In this document: positions 8,929-17,809 of the stretch, in pieces
How positions within the stretch are numbered: the first letter of the stretch is position 1
Layout: the number at the start of each line of letters is the position of its first letter
DNA from: Eimeria necatrix
Taxonomy: Eukaryota > Apicomplexa > Conoidasida > Eucoccidiorida > Eimeriidae
Direction of reading: 5' to 3'
DNA length: 17,809 bases
NCBI RefSeq assembly: GCF_000499385.1
Contig: NW_013654614.1
Coordinates: 1 to 17,809, forward strand
Notes under the pieces: model-generated
What the model saw: only the letters and a program-made list of their open reading frames with translations
What the model was told of the DNA's origin: nothing
The model's database searches: none
Position numbers and translations under genes: made by a program

Positions 8929-11900
8929 AACATTTTGGATTACTATAGCGCTAGAATCATGCCAACCAAAAAGAGCCAATGCTATTATCAACAAACTCGT
9001 CAAACAAGCGGTGAAAGTCTTCTATCACATCCAACATTGCATTGAATCAAGCCGAAAGAGCAGCAATGTTATGGGCTTTTTGATTGCTTTTCCTCACAGC
9101 CTCACATTGATGAACGCGCTCTGCCAGAGGCAGCAACATTATTTTCGTTAGTTGACACTCAAGTTCGACGGATCATTGGTTCTGCTAGCGACAATAATGC
9201 CAAGGAGCCATTAAAAAAAAGCACGAAAGATGTCCCCAAAAGAACTATTAAATAAACTGCCACCAGTCACCTGAAAAAGGGAGCGAGCTCCCTAAATATG
9301 CAGAGGCTCTTGAATATCAAAGGACAGAACCAATAAATAGATCTTACTCATGAGCACAAGACGCTGATGATTTCTCTGACGAGCAAAGAGGAAACTCAAG
9401 TTCCTCTCAACAATCCAGCAAAGGTCGTACTCCTAAGATGATAGTGAGGCTTAATTTTATTTTCCGTGCATTGCTTTCCCAAACAATACACACCATGGTC
9501 ATGGCATGACGCAGCGCGTACTGCCTGTTGTTTCACAAACTTGGCAACATCACTTCAGATAGAATCAAACGCGAGTGGTGTGAATTAGTCAAGCTCACTT
9601 TCCAGTCAAATAAGTTCGCTTCAGTGGCGCATCGATTTGCAGTTGAATGCACATAAAAATGTTGAACTTCTCTGAAAGAGCAAGGCTCCAAATGTTGACA
9701 CAGTGCAAAAACTTGGTCAAAGGTGCACCAACAGAAGTAAGTTCGTAGTTATTCGTTTCTGAACAAAAGCAAGCAGCTGACGTAAACTTCCGGAGAAGCG
9801 ATAAACGAAAATGCGTCAGCATATGTAGACATGTACACCCCATTTCTCTCTTACTGTCTGAGTGTTGCAGAAGCCCTACAGATACAAAGATAAGAACTGC
9901 AGACTACTTTCAACAACGACGTCCCAGCGAGAAATTAGTGGACCTTGCCTTCGGCAGTGCTGTGTTAAACTGTGACCAATAGCGATCCAAAAATCATCAA
10001 ATCTCACAGCCTTAGTATCGTGCAAAAGACTAGAACAATGAGTGGATTCCTCTGGCTGGTTTGCCGCCCACAAAACTGTCCAAATCTGGAAGCACTACAT
10101 TGAGAGTTTGTGTAGGCCAATAACTTTCAGTTCCTTCAGCGTGCTCATTGGAACGCACAAGCCACAGCGCGTTGCTTACTATCTGGAATGAACGCGGCAA
10201 AGGTATTCCAGTGAATATTATTAGAGCACTCGGGCGCGAGCACTTCGGCATGCTGAATGATTTAAGGCAACTGCTGGTAATGTTTTTTACGAATTCAAGC
10301 TTCTTGTTGGCCTTCAGAGAAGCCGTTTTCACACATACAATCTGGCGAATAAAGGGGGTTCGCATTTTCTGCCAGAGCGTGAAGCACTGTTACCTTATAA
10401 CCAGGGCAGCTTCCATGCGTGCCTTTAAGGTTTATAGCAGTACATGTGCATGTTGCCGGGCGCCCAAATCTCTGCCGGGTCTAGGTTGCACGTTTATGAC
10501 TCTGAAGTAATTAATTCCCACAATAATGCACCAAAAAAATGCTAGCTAATATTCGTGTTTCAACGTGCCCTGTTAATGCACTTTCAAGCCCCGAAACGCA
10601 CAAGCTAAGGCATCTCACAAGGTACAAAAAAAACACCACGGGACACGTTCAGAGCGGTTCACTTCACTGTCTCAAGCGCAGAAGCCATACATTGTATGAA
10701 ACTTACACATCACAAAACGTATGCATCATAGAAGAATACATTCGTCCTTGTCAAATAAAGAACGCGCCGCCGTACACTCAGCAATACAGTTTGAAAAAAA
10801 TCTAATCTTCTTGTTATGCTAGCTAGCTAGGGAGCAATGGCAAGGCGCCTTCTTGATTCCGATACAGTGTGAAGCCGCCATCCTACGCATTGTGTGAAGC
10901 GGAATGCCAGTAGACGTACCAAGGCTAAAACATCACAAAGATGACAGGAAAACTCTTGCGACTGTTTCAAACCCACTATAGATAGCAATGGAAAGCACTT
11001 GCGTCCTGAAATCACTGCTGCGGCGAGACTAGCTCTGGCGATAGTGAGGCTGAATGTTTCTTTCAGGGTTGGTCAAACAACTTGGACTAACGATGCTTTC
11101 CCGTGATAGATGGATCAAAATTTTCCAAACATAAAGCCGAATTTTACGACTGTGCAGCGTCCTTCAATGTGAGGTGCTGCAACCATGGTCGTCAGCTGGC
11201 CTGTACGTTTTGGTTGCACTGGCATGCTTCCCACAGTCCTTCCAAAAATGCTCAACCCATTCTTTTTATAAACAGCTCGTGCGCTGAAGTGCAACTACGC
11301 GGTGTATTTCCCTTAAAGGGCGAGACTATACTGCTGTACGCGGCTGCATGTATGACACATACAGCCTTCAGTCGGGACCACAAACCGTTTTCCGTTTTAG
11401 AATGAGACAAAGTGTAATAATTTGTTTTCAAAATGACATGCTCAAGGCTTATCTTCAGACAAATTTACGGGAAGTCGCCTTAAACGCATTTGCCGCTAAG
11501 CTTACGGCTCACCTAGAGGCGGCAATCCGGCACCGCGTTTTGCCTTCATTGATTTTTCTATTCGTCTAAATGTATCAAGGTGGAGACAAAGCAAGATGTG
11601 GACACTTCAAGACTTGTCGCACATACAGAAAGCGTTCATAAAGCCGAAAACTGCTATAAAGCGGAATGGGGGAAATGCCACATGTCAACGGGTGATGAGA
11701 CGCCTGTAGTTCCTGCACTCGGTCCCTTGAAATGAAGCCTCTGTTTGACTACTCTGCGGTTGCAAAACGCACCAGCTAGCAGTCAGCATCAAATATAAAG
11801 TGCCAACCTGTCACAGCATTGAGTCACCGCGGAGATTGTGTGGACAGGATCACGTCCAATGAAGAACTCGTTGCAATTCAAAGGGCGCGTGAAGGTTTCA

Positions 11901-14900
11901 GACAAGCCCTCCCCTGCAACGCGCTTGTCCTCTACAAAGTACGTAGAAGCTTCAGCCGTGATTTGATCACTGCCGACACCAGAGAAACGTGCAGCTCCTT
12001 GGTCTATGCTCATTATTTCATGTAACTCGTTACCTTGCAGCAATCACACGACGTGTCGGACGCAGACGGCCAAATGTGGCAAGAAATCCCTGAATACTTG
12101 CGTTACTTGTATATTAGGACGGCCATGCTGGCACGTTGACGTACTTTCTGCTCACAGCAGAGTATCTATATCCATGAAGCGACGTCATGGGTGCTTGAGT
12201 TTCTGGTACAACCCTAGTTCGACTGCCCGCATCCGAATGGTTCAGTCAATGGGCGTACTAGCCCACACGCAAAATATATGCTTTTCTCGGTGAATTAAAG
12301 CACTCAGAATGTTTAGAATAACACATTGATTGGTGAACCAAAGCGGAACTCGCACACTTCCACTTACTGTCTACTTTTTCAACGCTCGCGAAGGCCTTGT
12401 CTTCCTACCAGATATGCCGTGGTTAGACCTCTAAGCAAAATGCGAGTCATGTCCACCCGGTCTCTCCCCTCGCTCACGCAACGCCTACTTTGGCACCCTG
12501 GCCTGTTGCAAGAGCACGCTTTGTTGTGGCAGGTGGCAATTCGCGTACGGCCTGTGCGATACCACAAAATTACTTGCACTTTCATTTTGCTATGCGAGCT
12601 TCTGCATGAATCGTGTGCACTGACAGCGTCTCTAACAGTAGTAAACTTTGCACCTTTGTGCCTCTCAGAAGCCGCGTGGCGCGCCATGGAATGTACCACG
12701 CGGGTCCCAGCATTTTCAGCAATGTGGCACTAAAAAATTAAAAAGTCGTCGTCGCCTTTTTTACCGAAGCGAGAGCTTAAAATAAAGGCATATCTTCCAG
12801 CTGCAATTTCGTGGAAGTGTAGTCAAATGCCCACCCCAGTACGCAGGAAATCGCCACGGCTACACTACAGGAAATATCGCTGGGGGAAGTGTAAGCAGAT
12901 GTCAAGCCTTTTTCACGATTAGGAACCAAAAGAACAAACTAGCCTACCAAAAAAATGCGCAGGCCAAGATGAATTGACTAGCCATGGCACTTGCTAGAAA
13001 CTACATTATTTAGGCCGACGTGCCGTTAGTCCACACTTCACCTGCCTACTGCATCAGCTTTCATCACCAGTAACTGAATTTACCAAAAGCATGCAAAAAT
13101 GTTCCTGTATCGGTCAGCCCATGTCAAGGGTAGCTTGCTGATTTTGTGCAGTCACGCAAGGACGCCAGAAAAACACGAAATGATTCGAAGGTGGTAACCT
13201 GGCGCAGTGCTGCAATCCCTACAGAAAATGCGGCCAGCCTGCCATTCAACTACGAGCGCTCACGCGACTATGCACGATGACTGCGCGCCGTTACCTTCGC
13301 ACCAGAGCTACGGCGTTATCACCTCGCAGCTGTATCACTGCGCACAGCAAGCTTGCATTTCAGAAAGCCGACCAGCACCTGCCAAGAAAGGGAGAGTTTG
13401 TGCGTAAATTTGTTATTTGGCATATCACGCAGTATAGCACACAAATTTATAAGATGCACGGCGCTTGCCTCAGGTAATCTCTACGGCCTGCGCTCCCGCA
13501 TGCAGGGCCCATCTCTGCACACAGCAAGATCATAATGTTGGAATAGAGCTTTGCACGCACAGTGGAGAAAGCTCGCTTCACTACGTTCTTCTAAGCTTCG
13601 CCTCAAGCCTCAACCCAGGCTTTTGCGTTGCAAGCTACTTGTCAGCCTTTCGTGTACCAGACGGAAGGTAGCTTCGCGCATCCTAAAAAGCACGTAGAAC
13701 CTCAGCATGGGCTCGCGTACGCTTACAACAGCAAGCGCTATGTGACGAAGCAAACAAAATTTGCAGCGAGATGCTCTTATCGCTCCAAACAGCAACCTAT
13801 CGAGGGCAGAGGCAAGTTAGCTAATCAAAATCTTTCTTCAGCTCCTGAAACATCATGTACAATCCATGGGACACCATGTCATGGCTGTGAGGGCCCCATT
13901 GTATTCCTTTCGTCACCCTCTCTGTCTATACATGCAACATGTGTTGCAGAACTTTGCAATTTGTCTGTCGAAAAATTCCGGCAACGCAATAGGCAAAGCG
14001 TTGCACAAAATTGTTGGTGGCACTAGCGCCGTATAAATCGCGGCACAGCATACTGTTGCCACAACCCAGTCATGTCAACAATCTCAATCACATACTAGAG
14101 GACGGCAAACATTTGTGTCGCATTTCAACGCACGCGCTTCCAATTCGCTTTTTCTCAGTTTCATGCATAATCCAAACAATGCACCACTACTAGGCGCGGG
14201 TTTATCAATGGCTTACTTTCATACATGTGCATCTGTACAATCCAGAAGCAGCATCATGCCTCATGTCTTTACCTGTACACTTCCTGCTGTAAGCCCTTTC
14301 AGCGAGCACGACTCATTCAATTCAATAACTACAGAGCGACTCTGGTATTGCAGGTTCAAATACCTCAGAAATGAACACTTATGTCATGCAAAGCCACCAC
14401 TCGAAATAATGCAACGGTATTATCCTCAGAATCTCAATGGCCCACCTAGCGTTTTGTTGTGAAGACTGTCCTGCACGTAAAATTAATTCATGCTCTTAAA
14501 TAGCCAGCGAATTAGTTCAGCGGCCCGCACGCGTTGAGCTCTGTCAAGATTGCAGTGCGCAAGTCACTAGCCCAGGACGAAAATTCAAGGTGTTCTGATT
14601 GCATGCAGCGTCATGATACAGCAACTCAAACAGCTATCATGTCGTTCCGTATTTACAGAGCGAGAAGAAACTTGATTTACGCAAAATTCTAAACTATATC
14701 TTTGCGATATTTTTTAACCCCTTGTGCCTTCCTGTGCTACTTTTTACCTGCATATCGAGCATGCCTGGTAGTCCGTGCAGCAGCCAGGATTTTGAACTAC
14801 ATCTTCAAAATGCAGTCAGATGAAATCTGATTGCTTCTTCATAGTATCCGGGATGGGCAAGATTTTCCAAACAACACTCCCGATTACAGGCGCTGCCTTA

Positions 14901-15245
14901 CAACCGAATATAGGCCAGCCGAGCTCGGCTTGTCCCGCAATGTACGCACTAATAAAATGTTCCGTGTTACTGTATAAAAAGAACCCAAAATGGCTAGATG
15001 CTCCATATACCTCGATACTTGCTGTGCCTGTTGTCGCGTCACGGGCAAGCGATGTAACAGTCAGCTTGTACTGAAATCCTTCGGTGGCACAAAGACTTCG
15101 CGTACCCAGCAAGACGCTCAGCCACTTGCCGGCTTCTATGCCCCTAGGTATTGCCCCCAACAATTACACGCCTGTTCAGAAGATAGCAAAGCAGTTGAGC
15201 AGATATCATAATGCCACGCAAGCACCTTGACTGCAAAAGAACTAA
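8929..15245. other. No gene seen
   Basis: This is the longest featureless part of the window. Part of it (about 9180-9460) is A-rich, with a run of eight A near 9213. A minor TAGC repeat of just over three units lies at 10818-10830. Open frames reach 135 codons at 12326-12733 and 132 at 13628-14026, the second from a TTG; neither has a recognisable motif. The stretch 13200-14000 is mildly C-rich on the plus strand. No RNA gene, terminal inverted repeat or long direct repeat was found by reading both strands. Confidence 0.55.
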
Positions 15246-15389
15246 GCGTTCATTGGCAACAGCCCACATCATTACCGTCGCTATCATTTGGAGAGCCCGC
15301 CTGGCAAAAGATTGGCTTGGCAAACTGCTTACCTACAGCAAGAGTCCCATGAACATGCAATAACAAAAAGATACTCCTCAAGCCTACCC

Positions 15390-15950
15390 ATGCCCTGCAA
15401 CAGTTCCTGTTTCGGAATAAAGCATGGCTTGCGTTTACCACGGGGCCTTCTAAGCGACATGGTGACTTTAGGGCACTCATGCAGATGGAATACAGCTGCT
15501 CTCCAGCGGTTGACAGACAGCTACGAACTGGGCCTCCAGTGTCTTGCCTTTTCTAGAGATGCTGGCTTGAAAGTACAACTGCCAAGTGCAGTACGGTTTC
15601 TACCGAGCAGGCAGCCGGTTGCAACTTGGCTTGCCTTGGCCCTCGTAGAATGCTATCATTCACACGCAAAATGTTGTCCTTCCTTCAGTACCAAAGATCA
15701 GCCATTTGCTGGGACTACCTTAAGTTTCCAATACATTTTGCCCACAAATCCCAAATCATATCTTAACGCCTTTCTTTGTTGCGCCAATGCGCTGCACGCT
15801 ACTCGGGGCGGTCGCCAGGGCGACCCGAAATGCCGCTCAAATAGCTTTGCAACTTCCATGCGTCAAAGTTTTGGTTGTCAAAAAATGCCGGACAGACGCT
15901 TGATTAGAAAACGACAAAGTAACTCAGGAATTTACTGCATGTCTCTGTGA
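15390..15950 (+). CDS. Longest open frame in the window; hypothetical, unrecognised
   Basis: The frame is open from just after a TAA at 15243-15245 to a TGA at 15948-15950, 234 sense codons in all. Its first ATG is at 15390, leaving 186 codons, and that start is used here. The predicted protein is rich in Ser, Leu, Ala and Cys, with a short hydrophobic run near VATWLALALVECY and a basic C-terminal part (PDRRLIRKRQSNSG). I recognise no domain, signal peptide or catalytic motif. Given the stop frequency at this G+C content, an open frame this long is uncommon but possible once in a region this size. It could be an internal or terminal exon, a decayed repeat-derived frame, or chance. A GC-rich inverted repeat (GGTCGCC-ag-GGCGACC, 15810-15825) lies inside it. 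Confidence 0.15.
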   Translation: MPCNSSCFGIKHGLRLPRGLLSDMVTLGHSCRWNTAALQRLTDSYELGLQCLAFSRDAGLKVQLPSAVRFLPSRQPVATWLALALVECYHSHAKCCPSFSTKDQPFAGTTLSFQYILPTNPKSYLNAFLCCANALHATRGGRQGDPKCRSNSFATSMRQSFGCQKMPDRRLIRKRQSNSGIYCMSL

Positions 15951-15959
15951 GAGGATCTC

Positions 15960-16300
15960 GTGCAATGGCAAATAACATCGGCGTCGCTACCTTCTTGAAA
16001 ACTCAGCTAGCTATGGGTTGGCTTGCAAGTGATACTCACATCAAAATTCCCTATTTCCAGTTCATGGAAGTCCAAACGCACACCGCAAGTGACAGCACCT
16101 CACCTCTTCTTGTCGTTTTTAAGAGCATGCATTGCGTGAACCATGCAGCCGTCGACGCGCTCTGCAGACATTTCGGAAATCATTGGATGCAATGTATTTG
16201 CTCTACAACACTTCAAAACCAGCAAACTTAGGCCTGCTGTTCTTACTAGCCTACTTCGCTCACAAATAATGACTCAAAAATTCAGCCATCGCACGGGGCG
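15960..16300. repeat. Possible third, strongly diverged copy of the right-edge repeat
   Basis: Short blocks here line up in the same order with the copy at 16697-17054 at an offset of about 823-829 bases. Examples are CGTCGCTACCTTCTTGAAAA near 15982 against CGTGCCGCTCTCTTCCAAAA near 16805, and GCGCTCT at 16157 against 16986. An ATGACT at 16269 has a partner at 17093 (offset 824). Each match is short and gapped, so the call rests on their shared order and is tentative. Confidence 0.3.
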
Positions 16301-16696
16301 AGCTTGGAGCCAATGGTCAAATAACTGATTACTTGTTTAGCCAAAACACAACAGCAGGCTAACGTGGTGAAGTAAATCCATGCATCTCAGGCGGTCCATA
16401 ACATGAAGGCAACGCAGCACTGTCATCCAAAGCCACATATTTACCTTATTCTAGCTGCCTAGAAGCTGCGACAGCTGGAAGAATTATGCTATCTGAGCAC
16501 TACATTGCAAACAAACTCATCTTCCAGTAGAGATGGCGGACTGAACTGCGGTCTCTGTTCACCTGCAAAAAGCTTGTTCACAAGTTACTTCTCGGCATAA
16601 AGAGCTGTGGACCGAACTCTACGAAAAAGTAGACAAACAACGTCTCCGGCAATGGTTCTTGCTTCTCCAAAGAACAAAGCGGATGTCGACGATCGG

Positions 16697-17054
16697 GTTC
16701 TCCGTGCGCTCTCCCCACTCTGCGGGGAGCAAAATCCCAGCTCAAATGTTAAGCATACTATTAAACCGATAGAACACAAATGAACCTCGCAACCGGACTC
16801 CAGCCGTGCCGCTCTCTTCCAAAAAGTTGACCAAAAGGCTCAATCATCGCATGTAGCAGAAGGCTCCCAGCAAATTGTAAAGCGGCCGACCCAAGTATAA
16901 CTAGCTTCAATGCTCCCATCCTACAACACCAATGTTCAAAAGAGTACCCCATTCTTCCCTCAATCCACAATGTCCGCTGTTTTCTGCGCTCTCCCTAGTG
17001 CCTCCATACAGACTGGAGATAACGGTGCACCACAAAATCAAACTACCGCATTTG
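16697..17054. repeat. Direct repeat, copy 1 (period about 755 bp)
   Basis: This stretch, starting at GTTCTCCGTG, recurs at 17453-17809 at an offset of 755-756 bases with a single 1-base indel. Agreement is uneven: over 16901-17054 I count 3 differences in 154 bases, but over 16773-16900 there are 18 in 128. The sequence between the copies (17055-17452) shows only faint resemblance to the sequence left of copy 1, such as ACAGCAGGC at 16351 and 17182. A minus-strand open frame is shared by both copies but has no ATG start and changes amino acids freely, so I do not call it a gene. Copy 1 has a small hairpin, CTCCCC/GGGGAG at 16711-16729, that is broken in copy 2. Confidence 0.9.
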
Positions 17055-17452
17055 CTTTATTTCAGCACTTGCTAATCAGCGCACGTTTGCTCATGACTAA
17101 AGGCACTCCCTACGCAACCTGCTGGTGAACGAGCACCGACGCTTTACCCACCAACAAAACTAACACATACGGGCTTATTCAACAGCAGGCAAACGTACTG
17201 CCAGAGAATCTACTTAATCTTCTGGAGACTTCGAAGGCAGTTGTTCCTTTCCCTTGTATCCACAGGCACAAGCCAGCGCTACCGCTTATGCCGCGAAAAT
17301 CGCCTTGAAAATGGACGACTGCTTGCCTACTTATGACCTTGATAGCGTTTCATTAACAGCGTCCAAAAACCCACGGATACGTGCGCTGCATTTACTTCCC
17401 TTCGGACCAGCAGTCTCTCGCTCGAAGCCGTATAACGTATATGGAAAGTGCG

Positions 17453-17809
17453 GTTCTCCGTGCCCTCTCCCCACTCTGTGGCACTCACCCTCCCAGCTGA
17501 AATGTTAAGTGTCCTGTCAACTGACAGAACGCAAATGAACCTCGCAACCGAACTCCAGCCCTGCCGCTCTCTTCCAAAAAGTTGACCGAAAGGCTCAATC
17601 AACACACATAGCAGCAGGCTCCCAACGAATGGTGAAGCAACTGACCCAAGTATGCCTAGCTTCAATGCTCCCATCCTACAACACCAATGTTCAAAAGAGT
17701 ACCCCATCCTTCCCTCAATCCACAATGTCCGCTGTTTTCTGCGCTCTCCCTAGTGCCTCCATACAGCCTGGAGATAACGGCGCACCACAAAATCAAACTA
17801 CCGCATTTG
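17453..17809. repeat. Direct repeat, copy 2, running off the window edge
   Basis: This is the second copy of the repeat at 16697-17054. It still matches at the last base of the window, so the true repeat is longer than can be seen and there may be more copies to the right. On the minus strand it carries a 132-codon open frame (17327-17725) with a TTG start. The matching frame in copy 1 stops after 69 codons. Confidence 0.9.

Noticed and set aside
9436..9450. GATAGTGAGGCT near 9439 and again near 11039, possibly another direct repeat
   Set aside because: The shared block is about 12 bases with only scattered matches around it, so I could not support a repeat.
10818..10830. Short TAGC tandem repeat
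   Set aside because: It has only just over three units and no visible effect on anything nearby.
12326..12733. 135-codon plus-strand frame overlapping a 106-codon minus-strand frame
   Set aside because: Frames of this length are expected a few times by chance here, and neither translation shows a recognisable motif.
16711..16729. CTCCCC/GGGGAG hairpin resembling a bacterial intrinsic terminator
   Set aside because: No T run follows on either strand, the DNA does not look bacterial, and the stem is broken in repeat copy 2.
16761..16970. Minus-strand open frame shared by both right-edge repeat copies (also 17327-17725)
   Set aside because: It opens with TTG, has no in-frame ATG before the upstream stop TAG at 16995-16997, and ends at different points in the two copies. 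The 19 base differences over the shared part change about 10 amino acids, with no bias toward silent changes. The similarity comes from the DNA repeat, not from coding constraint.

Overview
The window looks like gene-poor nuclear DNA from a eukaryote. No dense set of long open frames runs through it, as it would in bacterial, phage, organelle or plasmid DNA. The longest open frame is 234 codons and most are below 130, close to what chance gives. I recognise no protein family, rRNA, tRNA, transposase, reverse transcriptase or CRISPR array. Hand counts on sample lines give about 47% G+C overall, and CpG is not visibly depleted in the lines I checked. That fits many protists, algae and arthropods better than a vertebrate. 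I cannot name the organism.

Layout. Bases 1-520 have a different composition from the rest: G+C is about 55% over 1-360 and C outnumbers G two to one. Two overlapping open frames and an AATAAA at 514 make this a possible 3' end of a plus-strand gene, though weakly supported. Bases 520-2440 hold nothing I can support. From about 2440 to 4357 there is an old tandem array of roughly 500-bp units: one partial unit and three fuller ones, A, B and C. Unit C is interrupted by a near-perfect 78-bp inverted repeat (3843-3920 and 3974-4051) around a 53-nt loop, flanked by TTAA on both sides. Unit B still has TTAA at the matching uninterrupted place, so the hairpin looks like a younger insertion, perhaps a small TTAA-targeting element. 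Bases 4360-15240 are single-copy-looking DNA with small hairpins, one TATA-like motif and short chance-length frames. Bases 15246-15950 hold the longest open frame, of unknown nature.

From 16697 to the right edge there is a direct repeat with a period of about 755 bp (16697-17054 and 17453-17809). A much more diverged third copy may lie at about 15960-16300. The array runs off the edge of the window.

No set of genes works together here. What stands out is structural: layered tandem duplications of different ages, a young long hairpin inside one of them, an abrupt change in divergence inside the right-hand repeat, and an apparent excess of the hexamer GCATGC. I found no evidence for a new protein-coding system.
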